Origin: GAS188 sp963713805
GTDB lineage: Bacteria > Pseudomonadota > Alphaproteobacteria > Rhizobiales > Beijerinckiaceae
Length of the DNA: 64,000 nt
Reading direction: 5' to 3'
NCBI GenBank assembly: GCA_963713805.1
Contig: CAVQNF010000025.1
Coordinates: 124,001 to 188,000 of the forward strand
Made by a program: the position numbers and the translations under genes. Under the pieces are notes generated by a model. The model was not told the DNA's origin. It saw only the letters and a list, made by a program, of their open reading frames with translations, and did no database searches. Below, one piece after another: positions 18,041 to 27,374 of the stretch. How positions within the stretch are numbered: position 1 is the first letter of the stretch; the number at the start of each line of letters is the position of its first letter.

Positions 18041-19729
18041 AGGCCGTAGATCTCCTTCGCGACGCGCTCCGAGACGAGCCCGGTCGCCACATCCTCGCGC
18101 ACCGCCTCGCGGTCGCGTTCGCGCGGATCGCCATAGCCGCCCCCGCCGGGATAGCGAACGAGGAGACGGTCGCCGGCCTCGATGCGGCTCTTGCCTTTGA
18201 GCGGAAAGCCGCCTTCCTTGCCGTTCCATCGGACGCGCGAGGGCGCGCCCGCATGGCCGCCGAGCACGCCGAGCGCCGGATGTTGCACGCGCTCGACGAG
18301 CAGCGAGAGCGTCGCCGCCCTCGTGCCGGTGAGCTCGATCTCGACGTCCTGCCCCAGGCCGCCGCGGAAGCGCCCGGGACCTCCCGAATCCGGCGCGAGC
18401 TCCTTTTGCCAGATGCGCAAGCGGTGATTGCGCCTCGATCGTCTCCATCGAGCCGCACACCACATTCGAGGGAAAGCAGGTCGCCGACAAGCCGTCCCGG
18501 CGCGAGCGCGCTCCCATGCCGCCGTTGATGAAGAGGATCGAGGTGTAGCGCCGCTCGTCCTCGCGATATCCCGAGACGATGACGCGCAAGGTCGGCGCGC
18601 TCCCCGATTCGGCGATGATGCGCTCGCCCAGAATGGGCGACAACGCCTTGTAGATCACGGCCGCGAGGCAATGGCCGACGAGTTGGCGGGCATGCACGGG
18701 CGCCGGAAAGCGCGGGTTGAGGATCGAGCCCTCGGGCGCGCGCACCGTGATCATGCGATAGGTGCCCTCGTTGCGCGGCGTGCCGGGATCGAGCGCGCAT
18801 TTCAAGGGATAGCAGGAATAGGCTTCGGTATAGGTCATCACCGTGTTGAGGGCGCGCCCGACCTGGGGCGAGGTGCCGGCGTAGTCGAGGATCATCTCCT
18901 CGCCGCGGATCTCGACCGCGACCTCGAGATGCACCGGTTCCTCGCCCGTGCCGTCGAGATCGAGGGCCGCGCGGTAGGTTCCGTCCGGCATCGCCGCGAT
19001 GGCGTCGCGCATGCTTCGTTCGGTGCGCGCGCAGATTTCGCGCGAGATCGGCGTGAGATCGTCGATCGCCTCGCGCTCGACGAGGTCGCGTAAGCCGCGT
19101 GCCGCCGTCTCGCCGGCGGCGATTTGCGCCGCGATGTCGCCGAGCACCTCCTCGGGCAGCCTGACGTTGGCGCGGATGATAGATTGCAGATCGGCGTTGA
19201 GGCGCCCCTCGCGCATGTAGAGGAGGGGCGGGATGAGGAGGCCCTCCTCGAACACCTCGCGCGTGTCGGCCGACCATAATGTGCCGCCGATATCGGCCAT
19301 ATGCGCGATGCTGCCCGTCCAGGCGATGAGCCGCCCTTCGTGAAACACCGGCGCCAGGATGGTGATGTCGGGCAAATGCCCCGAGGTCAGCCACGGGTCG
19401 TTGCAGATGCCCACGTCGCCGTCGCTCCACTCGCCGGCCGGGCGCCGGGAGAGGAAATGGGCGAGCGTGCGCGACAAGGTCATGTTGAACGAAGGAATGC
19501 CGATCGTGTTCTCGGCGATGGCGTTGCCCTTCGCATCGAAGACGACGCAGGAGAAGTCGTTCGATTCGCGCACGATCGGCGAGAACGAGGTGCGCCGCAG
19601 CGTCGCCGCCGCCTCGTCCGCGATGGCGATCAGGCGCGTCCAAACGACCTGAAGCGCGACCGGATCGTCGATGATCACACGATGTCGCTTCGCGGCCGAA
19701 GATTTTCGCATCTCGCTGTTTTCCTTCAT
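18037..19729 (-). CDS. hyuB: Hydantoinase HyuB-type subunit (one frame break)
   Basis: About 563 residues. RLIAIADEAAATLRRTSFSPIVRESNDFSC is the conserved start of the HyuB family; GDVGICNDPWLTSGHLPDI and HMADIGG follow. One extra G near 18421 separates METIEAQSPL from RIWQKELAPDSGGPGRFRGG. It forms the complex with HyuA. It lies 29 bases downstream of the GntR gene in the same operon. The true substrate could be a hydantoin, an oxoproline-like lactam or another cyclic imide. Confidence 0.9.
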
Positions 19730-19758
19730 CCGCGCTGCTTTCGATCGACGCTGCGCGC

Positions 19759-20412
19759 TCAGCCCAAGCCCGTCTTCGAGGCTTCGATCACCTTGCTCAG
19801 CGCCTCGGCCGCGGCGCTGAGATGGGCGCCCATGCTGCGCCTCGCCGCCTCGGCGTCACCGGCGCAGATCGCCGCGACGATCTCCTCATGCTCGGCGAGC
19901 GAACGGCGCGAGCGCCCCGGCAGGAGGATCGAGCGATATTGGAAACGCACCACCTGCGATTTCAGGTTGGCGAGAAGCTTCGCGGCGGTCCGATGGGCGG
20001 CGATGCGCTGGATCTCGGCGTGCAGCCCGCCGTTGATCTTCGAATAGGCGATCAGGTCGCCCGTCTCGACGGCGCCGCGCATCTCAACCACGATGGCGCG
20101 CAGCCGCTCATGGTCGTCGCGGCCCGCCCGTTCGGCCGCGAGCCCGGCGACGAAGGCCTCCAAGGCGCCGCGCGCCTGCGTGATCTCGATCGCATCCTCA
20201 TGGCTGATGAGCCGTACGCGCGCCCCGCGATGGGCCTCGCGCACCACGAGGCCCTCCTGCTCGAGTTGCGCCAGCGCGGTCCGCACATTGGCCCGGTTCG
20301 TCGCGAGCAGGGCGGCAAGCTCCATCTCGATCAGTCTTTCGCTTGGTTGGAAGCGCCCGCTGGTGATCGCTTCGCGCAATCGCGAGGTGACATCCTTGCC
20401 GTGCTCCCTCAT
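19759..20412 (-). CDS. GntR family regulator with FCD-type ligand domain
   Basis: 217 residues. N-terminal winged helix (LREAITSGRFQPSERLIEMELAALLATNRANVRTALAQL) followed by an all-helical FCD-type domain; a metal-ligand histidine pattern is visible around HAEIQRIAAHRTA. It lies in the middle of the importer/aldehyde dehydrogenase/hydantoinase operon, 14 bases after the dehydrogenase, so it probably controls the operon in response to its substrate. The start at 20412 is chosen because GAGG is then 6 bases upstream; a second ATG is at 20418. A candidate operator is the palindrome at 24946-24958. Confidence 0.88.
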   Translation of the reverse strand: MREHGKDVTSRLREAITSGRFQPSERLIEMELAALLATNRANVRTALAQLEQEGLVVREAHRGARVRLISHEDAIEITQARGALEAFVAGLAAERAGRDDHERLRAIVVEMRGAVETGDLIAYSKINGGLHAEIQRIAAHRTAAKLLANLKSQVVRFQYRSILLPGRSRRSLAEHEEIVAAICAGDAEAARRSMGAHLSAAAEALSKVIEASKTGLG

Positions 20413-20426
20413 TCCCATCCTCGTGC

Positions 20427-21928
20427 TCAATCCGCGAAGGGATCGGCCGGCATGCCGGTCGCAAGCTCCACCACCACGGTCTTGATCTCGGTGTATTCGT
20501 CGAGCGCGGCGAGGCCGTTCTCGCGCCCGAGCCCGCTCATCTTGTAGCCGCCGTAGGGGAGCATCCAATGCACCGGGCGGTAGGTGTTGATCGAGACGAG
20601 GCCGGCCTCGATTTCAGCCGCCACGCGGTGACCGCGGCCGATGTCCTTCGTCCATAGTCCGGCGACCAAGCCGTAGGCTACGTCGTTCGCGAGCGCGATC
20701 ACCTCCTCTTCCGTGTCGAACGGCATGATGGCGAGCACCGGCCCGAAGACCTCCTCCTGGGCGAGGCGCGAGCGGTTGTCGACGTCGGCGAACACCGTCG
20801 GCTCGATGAAATAGCCGCGCTCGAAACCGGCGGGGCGCTTTCCGCCGGCGACGAGGCGCGCGCCTTCTTCACGGCCGAGCGCGATATACGCTTTCGTCTT
20901 GGCGAGCTGCTCGGCCGAGCTTTGCGGGCCGATATGGGTCGCGGCATCGAGCGGCAGGCCGACGCGGATGCGGCGCGCCCGCTCCGCCATGCGTTCGACG
21001 ACCTCGTCATAGATCGAGCGTTGCACGAACAGGCGCGAGCCGAGCGAACAGGATTGTCCCGTCGAACGGAAGGCGCCATGCGTCGCCACCACCAGCGCCT
21101 TGTCGAGATCGGCGTCGGCAAAGAGGATGTGAGGCGATTTGCCGCCGCATTCGAAGGAGCAGCGCTTCAGGTTCACGCTCGCGCCGCGCATGATCTCCTG
21201 GGCGGTGCGGTGCTCTCCCGTGAAGGAAATCTTGTCGACGCCGGGATGGGCGACGAGCGCCGCGCCGGCGAGCGGCCCGAAGCCCGGCACGATGTTGACG
21301 ACGCCCGGCGGAAACCCCGCCTCCTCGATGAGCTTTGCCGAGCTCGAGGGCCGAGACCGGCGTCTGCTCGGCCGGCTTCGAGCACCACGGCGTTGCCGGC
21401 CGCGAGCGCCGGGCCGATCTTCCAGGAATAGAGCGAGATGGGCGAATTCCAGGGCAGGATGGCGCCGACGACGCCGACCGGCTCGCGGCGCGTATAGGCG
21501 AGCGCATCCGGGCGGAAGGGGATTTGCGCACCGTTGATCTTGTCGGCGGCGCCGGCGAAGAAGGTGAGCCAGTCGGCGGCGCGCTGCACCTCGCCCAGGG
21601 TCTCGCGCAGCGGCTTGCCGTTGTCGCGGCTCTCGAGCATCGCGAGCGTCTTCGCATCCCGCCGGAGGAGCTCGGCAAGCTTCAAGATCAGGGCGCCGCG
21701 CTGGCTCGCGGTGACCTTTCGTGTCCAGGGGCCGCGCATGGCGGCGCGCGCCGCCGCGACGGCTCGGTCCACATCCGTCTCGTCGGCCTCCGCGACATGC
21801 GCCCAGACTTCCTCGGTCGACGGATCGATCGATAAGATCATCCGGCCCGAATGCGGCGCGCTCCATTCCCCGCCGATGTAAAGCTTCGGCGCTTCGTGCT
21901 CGATTAAGTCTTTCGTCGTCGTGCTCAT
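20427..21928 (-). CDS. Aldehyde dehydrogenase family protein (two frame breaks)
   Basis: About 499 residues, the normal length. LPWNSPISLYSWKIGPALAAGN (cofactor region), the general-base glutamate in SFECGGKSPHI and the catalytic cysteine in GQSCSLGSRLFVQ are seen. Two extra Gs near 21383 and 21345 displace the short KPAEQTPVSALEL segment; removing both restores it exactly. It oxidises an aldehyde to an acid with NAD(P). In this operon it likely acts on the product of the hydantoinase pathway or of the TPP decarboxylase encoded divergently. Confidence 0.92.
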
Positions 21929-21953
21929 CGTACATACTCACCGAAGGTTTGAG

Positions 21954-23712
21954 TCACGGGAAGGTTTGCGTCCGTTCACGCCCGAGGCGGCGCGCGAGAA
22001 CCACCAGAAGCACCAGCACGAGGCTTTGCGCGAGCGCCATCACGGCCACGAGATTGGTCGAGCCGCGCAGCCAGAAGTCGAACATGGTGAGCGAGAACAC
22101 CTGCGTCGTCGAGGTGTAGAGGAAGAGCGCGGTCGCGAGCTCGCGAAACGACAGGATCAGAAGCAGGATCATGGCGGAAAGGATGCCGGGCCGGGCGAGC
22201 GGGATGACGATGAGCCGCAAGGTGCGCAAGAGCCCTGCGCCGCAGAGCCGCGAGCTTTCCTCGAGCTCGGTATGGATCTGCATGAGCGAGCCCGAGACGG
22301 CGCGAACGCCCTGCGGCGAGAATTGCGACACATAGGCGAAAATGATGATCCACAAGGTGCCGTAGATGCCGATCGGCAGGCTGATCCACGACCAGAGGTA
22401 GCCGAGCCCGATGATCAGGCCGGGAATGGCGATGGGCAGGACCGCGATGAGGTCGAGCGCGCGACGCCCCCTCATGGTCGTGCGATGCACCACATAGGCG
22501 ATGGTGAAGTAGAGCACGCTGCCGATCGCGACGGTGCCGAGCGAAACGAGAAGCGAATTCACGAAGGACGCTCTCACCACCGGGTCGCCGAAGGCGAGCG
22601 CGAACTGGTCGAGCGAGAGTTGCGTGGGATCGGCCATCGCGCCGAGCGTCGCGTAGAAGAGGTTCTTGCGCAGCGCGATGAAGACGAGCGCCGCGTAGGG
22701 CAGGAGCACGACGAAGACGATGTAGCCGAAGCCGAGAACGGCGAGCGGCCAGCGCGCCGAGCCGAGCGGGACCACGTCGGGCCGCAGGCCCTTGCCGGTG
22801 ACCGTGACGAAGCTCCTGCCGCCGAGCACGCGGTATTGGATGAGCACCAGCGTGACGGTGATGAGGAGCATCAGCACGCCGAGCGCGGAAGCCTGATTGA
22901 CCTTGGGCGGAGCGAAGCCGACCATTTCCCAGATGCGCACCGAGATGAAGTGAAGATGGCCGGGCTCTCCCAGGATCGCCGGGATGGCGAAGAGCTCGAT
23001 CAGCAGGACGAAGACGAGAAGGCCCGACGAAAGAAGGGCGGGCGAGATGAGCGGAAGCGTGATCTGCAACAGGCCGCGCAGGCGCGAGGCGCCGCACATC
23101 GCGGCCGCTTCCTCATGCACCGGGTCCATGTTGCGCAGCGCGGCGGCAACGAAGAGATGCACATAGGGCGCGTAGTAGATGGCGAAGACGAAGCCGATGC
23201 CGCCGAAGCTGTAGATGTCGACGGCGGCGCCAATCCCGAAGGAGCGCAGCGCGATATTGATGATGCCGCTCCTCGGCGAGGCGAGGATGTCCCAGGCGAA
23301 GGCTCCGACGAGCGGGGGCACGAACATCGGCAGGATGGCGATCCATTCGAGCAGCCGCCTTCCGGGCACGTCGGTTCGGGTCGCGAGCCAGGCGAGGCCC
23401 GAGCCGATCAGCATGGCGCCCGCCGTGCCGATCACGGCGGCGGCGAGCGTCACGCGCAGGAGATCGAGGAAGCCGCCTGCGGTGAGGATTTCGCGGTAGT
23501 TGCCGAGCGTCAGCCCCGACCAATCGACGCTCAGCGCGCGCGGCGGCGTCGGCAGGAACGACCCGAGGACGAGCGCGACGAACGGGGAGGACGATGAGGA
23601 ACAGCAGGCCCGCGATAAGCAGCGCCATGAAGAGACCCCGCGCCGACAACGTCTCGGCGAGGATCTGCCGCGGGCGGGAGCGGTGGCGCGCGAGCGCGGC
23701 GGCCGCCGTCAC
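21954..23712 (-). CDS. ABC importer permease, two fused membrane domains (one frame break)
   Basis: About 585 residues. Two EAA loops (VHEEAAAMCGASRLRGL and ELEESSRLCGAGLLRTL) mark two fused FbpB-like permease domains. One extra G near 23586 breaks the first extracytoplasmic segment between LIVLP and FVALVLGSFLP. The start is a GTG at 23712 that overlaps the ATPase stop (GTGA), so translation is coupled. It is paired with the ATPase upstream and the binding protein at the end of the operon. Confidence 0.88.
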
Positions 23713-24896
23713 GGCGAACCTCGCCGCGCGCTCTCGGAGGGGATGATCCGAGCCCGGTCGCGCGGGATGGTCAAGGTGATCTCGGCGCCATCCCGCGCCG
23801 GCGCGCCGCTGCCGAGCGCGACGACCTCGAAGGGCGCGCCCGCCCAATCGAGCGTGTAGCGCGTCGAGGTGCCCTGGTAGCGGCGCGCGACGATGCGGGC
23901 CGGATAGCTGTCGAGGGACGGGCCGCCGGCCTCCGCGATGAGGCAATCCTCGGGGTGGATCACGACATCGACCCGATCGCCGGCCGCGAAGGCGCCGTCG
24001 TGGGACGCGACGAGCTCGCGGCCCGTGCCGGTCCCGATCGAGGCCGCCGTTTCGGAGACGCGCGCCAGCACGCGCGCCTCGAAGATGTTCGCGGTCGAGA
24101 TGAACTCGGCGACGAAGCGGCTGCGCGGGCTTCGGTAGAGCTCGTGCGGCTCGCCGATTTGCACGACCTTGCCGCCTTCCATCACGATGACGCGGTCGGC
24201 GAGCTCGACGGCTTCGGCCTGGTCATGGGTGACGTAGAGGCTGGTGAGGCCCGTTCGGCGTTGCAGGGCCTTGAGCTCGAAGCGAAGGCGCTCGCGCAGC
24301 TTCAGGTCGAGGTTGGACAGGGGCTCGTCGAAGAGGAGCAGCGTCGGATCGAAGACCAAGGCTCTCGCGAGCGCCACTCTCTGCATCTGCCCGCCGGACA
24401 ATTGGGCGGCCGAGCGGCCGCCTTCGCCCGCAAGCCCGACGAGCTCGAGGACGCTTTCGGTTCTCTCCTTGATTTCGCCGCGCCTCTTGTTGCGGACGCG
24501 CAAAGGGTAGGCGACGTTCTCGAAGACGCTCATATGCGGCCAGACCGCATAGGACTGGAACACCATGCCGATGTCGCGCCGCTCCGGCCGCACGAACAGG
24601 TTGCGCTCCGCGTCCGAGACGGGCTCCCCGCCGATGAGGATGCGCCCGGCATCGGGTGACGCGAGACCGGCGATGAGCCGGAGCGTCGTCGTCTTGCCGC
24701 AGCCGCTCGGCCCGAGCAGGACGACGAATTCGCCTTCGGCTACGTCGAAGGCGACATTCTCGACGGCCGTGCGCGTCCCGAAGCGCTTCGTCAGCGCTTC
24801 GACGCGGCATTTGACGGCCTTGGAGATGACGGCCTTCGAGGTGACGGCCTTCGGGGTGACGGCCTTCGAGGTGACGGCTTGGCATTCGAAGGCCAT
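23709..24896 (-). CDS. ABC importer ATP-binding protein with repeat-encoded N-terminus
   Basis: 395 residues. Walker A GPSGCGKTT, signature LSGGQMQRVALARAL, Walker B LLLFDEPLSNLD and VTHDQAEA are all present; the C-terminus carries a TOBE-like domain. Residues 8-28 come from a 15-base tandem repeat (AVTSK-type units) and precede the normal start of ATPase homology (KCRVEALTKRFG). The ATG at 24896 is preferred because a -35/-10 pair lies just upstream (24958-24930); longer starts would fall upstream of that promoter. It is the first gene of the 10-kb leftward operon. Confidence 0.9.
   Translation of the reverse strand: MAFECQAVTSKAVTPKAVTSKAVISKAVKCRVEALTKRFGTRTAVENVAFDVAEGEFVVLLGPSGCGKTTTLRLIAGLASPDAGRILIGGEPVSDAERNLFVRPERRDIGMVFQSYAVWPHMSVFENVAYPLRVRNKRRGEIKERTESVLELVGLAGEGGRSAAQLSGGQMQRVALARALVFDPTLLLFDEPLSNLDLKLRERLRFELKALQRRTGLTSLYVTHDQAEAVELADRVIVMEGGKVVQIGEPHELYRSPRSRFVAEFISTANIFEARVLARVSETAASIGTGTGRELVASHDGAFAAGDRVDVVIHPEDCLIAEAGGPSLDSYPARIVARRYQGTSTRYTLDWAGAPFEVVALGSGAPARDGAEITLTIPRDRARIIPSESARRGSP
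24813..24872. repeat. Four tandem 15-base units inside the ATPase gene start
   Basis: GACGGCCTTGGAGAT, GACGGCCTTCGAGGT, GACGGCCTTCGGGGT and GACGGCCTTCGAGGT follow one another from 24813 to 24872, with a partial fifth. Read on the minus strand they encode (AV-x-x-K)-type pentapeptides, so copy-number change keeps the frame. Confidence 0.88.
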
Positions 24897-24929
24897 TGGG
24901 GCGTCCGGGCAGGAAATCTGGTCGTCAAA

Positions 24930-24958
24930 ATTGTCGAAATGATTGTTGACAATGTCAA
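24930..24958. promoter_or_regulatory. Divergent promoter overlapping a TTGAC-N3-GTCAA palindrome
   Basis: TTGAC (24946-24950) and GTCAA (24954-24958) form a perfect palindrome around AAT. Each half doubles as a -35 element. On the minus strand TTGACA (24958-24953) is 17 bases from GACAAT (24935-24930), giving a good promoter for the leftward operon. On the plus strand TTGACA (24946-24951) faces the TPP enzyme genes, with only a weak -10. A regulator bound here would control both directions. Confidence 0.6.
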
Positions 24959-25018
24959 GACGGCGGGAAAATCTTGTCGCTTCGCACGGAGCCGGAAGAG
25001 CGCGTGAGTGAGGACGGG

Positions 25019-25633
25019 ATGAACGAAGGTCGGGCAAGGACGCAGCCGAAAAGGGAGCCGAAGGCGAGTGAGCCCAAGGTCGTCGAACCCAAGGTCGTCG
25101 AACCCAAGATCGTCGAATCCTTGCCGTGGCATGCGGTCGTTCACGAGGTTCTGAAGAGGAACGAGGTTCGTCTCGTCACCTATGTGCCGGACCGCGTGCT
25201 GACGCCGCTCATCGACAGCATCCACAAGGACGCGTTCTTCACGGCTTTCGTCACGACGCGCGAGGAGGAAGCACTCGGCATTCTCAGCGGCGCCTGGATG
25301 GGCGGCATGCGCGGCGCCTTGCTCATGCAGACGAGCGGCTTCGCCACCTTGCCGAATGCGCTGGCTTCGCTCGCCGTCCCTTATCAGATCCCGCTGTTGA
25401 TGATCATCTCGGAGCGCGGCACGCTCGGCGAGTTCAATCTCGGCCAGGCGCTGGTCTGCCGGACGATGCGCCCGGTGCTCGACGCGCTCGGCATCGAGCA
25501 GCACACGATCACGCGCCTCGACGAGCTCGACTTCATCCTCGATCGCTCGATCAAGCAGGCCGTGGCGACGCAAGCGCCCTGCGCCTTGATCCTGTCGCCG
25601 CTCCTCACCGGCGGCAAGACCTTCAAGCATTGA
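25019..25633 (+). CDS. Thiamine-diphosphate decarboxylase, alpha (PYR-domain) subunit
   Basis: About 204 residues. After a repeat-encoded stretch (EPKVV units, residues 18-32) the protein has the Pyr-domain features of split phosphonopyruvate/sulfopyruvate decarboxylases: TTREEEALGILSGAWMGG with the catalytic glutamate, MQTSGFATLPNALASL and PLLMIISERG. The ATG at 25019 has GAGG 7 bases upstream. It pairs with the PP-domain subunit encoded 11 bases downstream. The two together decarboxylate a 2-oxoacid carrying an acidic group. The exact substrate (phosphonopyruvate, sulfopyruvate or a carbon analogue) is not decided by sequence. Confidence 0.8.
   Translation: MNEGRARTQPKREPKASEPKVVEPKVVEPKIVESLPWHAVVHEVLKRNEVRLVTYVPDRVLTPLIDSIHKDAFFTAFVTTREEEALGILSGAWMGGMRGALLMQTSGFATLPNALASLAVPYQIPLLMIISERGTLGEFNLGQALVCRTMRPVLDALGIEQHTITRLDELDFILDRSIKQAVATQAPCALILSPLLTGGKTFKH
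25070..25114. repeat. Three tandem 15-base units inside the TPP subunit gene start
   Basis: GAGCCCAAGGTCGTC, GAACCCAAGGTCGTC and GAACCCAAGATCGTC run from 25070 to 25114 and encode EPKVV, EPKVV, EPKIV in frame. The divergent ATPase gene 180 bases away carries an unrelated 15-base repeat in the same position. Confidence 0.88.
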
Positions 25634-25644
25634 GAGGGAACGAT

Positions 25645-26257
25645 ATGGACGTCGCCTCGCCGCCGCCCCACCACGCCAATCTCAAGGTCGCGAGCCGTTT
25701 CGATCTCAGCAAGCGGCTCGTGGCGCTGCTCGACGCATGGCGAAGCCGTCATCGGCGGCATCGGCAACACGAATTTCGACCTGTGGGCGTCCGGCCGGCG
25801 CCCGGAGAATTTCTACATGCTCGGCAGCATGGGCCTCGCCTGCCCGATCGCGCTCGGCGTCGCCTTGGCGCAGCCTTCGCGGCGCGTGGTCGCCTTGGAG
25901 GGAGACGGCTCGCTGCTCATGCAGCTCGGCTGCCTCACCACCATCGCCATGCTGCGACCGAGGAATCTCGTGATCATCGTGATGGACAATGGCTGCTACC
26001 AGATCACCGGTGCGCAGAAGACGACCACCGCCTTCGCCGCGGACATCGTCGCGATCGCGCAAGGCGCCGGCATCGCGCAAGCCAGATGGGCGGCGGACGA
26101 GGCGATGTTCGAAAGCCTGGTGCGGCGCGCGCTTGCCGAAGACGGCCCGCACCTGATCGCGGCGCGGATCGACGACAAGCCGGCCGTCGCCACGACCGAG
26201 CGGGACCCTTCGCTGATCCGCGACCGCTTCATGCGCGGGATGGGTGTGAAGGCTTAG
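25645..26257 (+). CDS. Thiamine-diphosphate decarboxylase, beta (PP-domain) subunit (one frame break)
   Basis: About 203 residues. The cofactor motif EGDGSLLMQLGCLTTIAMLRP...VMDNGCYQITG is the GDG-(about 25)-NN type thiamine-diphosphate/magnesium site, preceded by the FYMLGSMGLACPIALGVAL region. One extra base near 25736 separates LLDA from HGEAVIGGIGNTNFDLW. Together with the alpha subunit this reproduces the ComD/ComE arrangement of sulfopyruvate decarboxylase and of some phosphonopyruvate decarboxylases. The start ATG follows AGAGGGAACGAT. Confidence 0.82.
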
Positions 26258-26325
26258 GGCGCGGAAGGCGAGACGGCCTGAAAAGCGTATCCACGTCTTC
26301 AAGGTACCAGCGATCAAAGGCGCGG

Positions 26326-26348
26326 ATGACCGGCCCAAGGCCGGTCAT
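26326..26348. repeat. Intergenic hairpin of a dispersed repeat
   Basis: Perfect 10-bp stem ATGACCGGCC (26326-26335) and GGCCGGTCAT (26339-26348) with a CAA loop. A close relative with the same flank (GGCG-GGATGACCGG...GGTCATGACG) stands at 27292-27315, and a decayed copy at about 14757. It may also terminate the TPP operon, though no T-run follows. Confidence 0.65.
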
Positions 26349-26521
26349 GACGCAGAGGGCCTGTCGATGTTCGCTTGCAGCGAAATGAGCGCGAGCGTTC
26401 GACGCTTGCCGAAAGCGCCCGAATATGCGGCTATAGGGCGGTTCGGGCCTGGGCTTCGAGCTTCTGCGCCGGGGACGATCACTTGGTTCATGCGCCATGT
26501 TTCTGAGATATCGAGCACGAG

Positions 26522-27205
26522 ATGGGTGACGAAGACGCTCAGGACCTGCGCGACTTGGCCGGAGGCGCGGAAAATTTGTCGCGTGCCGAGTTCGTCTACA
26601 AGAAACTGTGGCAAGGCATCCAGGACGGCGAGTTTCACTCGGGCCAGAGGTTGCGCGAAGCCGAGCTCGCGACGAGGCTCAAGGTCAGCCGCACGCCGGT
26701 CCGCGAGGCGTTGCGCCGGCTCACTTCCGAGGGCTTGATCGAATTCGCGCCCTCTCGCGGCATGATGATCGTCGAGCTCGACAAGCAGCAGGTGCGTGAG
26801 CTCTACGCGCTTCGCGAGACGCTCGAAGGCGCTGCCGCCCGTTTCGCCGCCCAGCACGCTTCGCCTTCCGAGATCGCGGCGCTTGAGGAATGGCTCGAGC
26901 GCCAGGACCGCTCGGCGCTGCCGTCCGAGGAGGCGGCGCGTCTCAATCGCCGCTTCCACAACGCCATCCACGAGGCGGCGCACAACCGCTATCTCGTGCT
27001 GTCGCTGCGCCAGCTCTACGCCTCCTTGGCGCTCTTGCCGGGGACGACCTTCACGGCGCCAGGACGCATCGCTTCAGCGCGTGAGGAGCATGGGGCGATC
27101 CTTTCCGCCATCGAGGCCCGCGATGCCGTGAGGGCGGAGGCGGCGGCGCGTCATCACATCGAGAATGCCGGGCGCATCCGCATGCAGATGATGTTCGACG
27201 GGTAG
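26522..27205 (+). CDS. GntR family regulator, FCD subfamily
   Basis: 227 residues. Winged helix DNA-binding domain (VYKKLWQGIQDGEFHSGQRLREAELATRLKVSRTPVREALRRL) and an FCD ligand domain with the metal-binding pattern RFHNAIHEAAHN and HHIENAGRI. FCD regulators typically sense organic acids. It sits between the TPP enzyme genes and the dehydratase/TRAP genes and is convergent with the latter, so it could serve either. The start ATG at 26522 is the first in frame with homology; the ribosome site is weak. Confidence 0.88.
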   Translation: MGDEDAQDLRDLAGGAENLSRAEFVYKKLWQGIQDGEFHSGQRLREAELATRLKVSRTPVREALRRLTSEGLIEFAPSRGMMIVELDKQQVRELYALRETLEGAAARFAAQHASPSEIAALEEWLERQDRSALPSEEAARLNRRFHNAIHEAAHNRYLVLSLRQLYASLALLPGTTFTAPGRIASAREEHGAILSAIEARDAVRAEAAARHHIENAGRIRMQMMFDG

Positions 27206-27225
27206 TGAGAAGGCATGGCCGCAAC

Positions 27226-27316
27226 AAGCCCGAGGACGGGCAGGACGGCTGATAAGGACCAATTGTCACAGTCGCGACAAGATAGGCGTGGATGACCGGG
27301 CCGACGCCCGGTCATG
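27226..27316. repeat. Composite dispersed intergenic repeat with hairpin
   Basis: Begins with a CCCGAGGACGGGCAGGACGG segment and ends with a 10-bp stem, ATGACCGGGC (27292-27301) with GCCCGGTCAT (27306-27315). The same two blocks occur in the opposite order near 14757-14812, in decayed form. It lies between two convergent genes (gntR and the small dehydratase subunit). Within it TTGTCAC and GCGACAA form an imperfect inverted repeat. Confidence 0.55.
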
Positions 27317-27374
27317 ACGAGTAGGGGCGAGGCGTCAGAGCCGACACACGAGGTCGGCGATCTCGAGCCTCGCG

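Noticed and set aside
21921..23597. A 558-codon plus-strand frame rich in E, R, H and G
   Set aside because: Mirror of the permease gene on the minus strand; no ribosome site or family signature.
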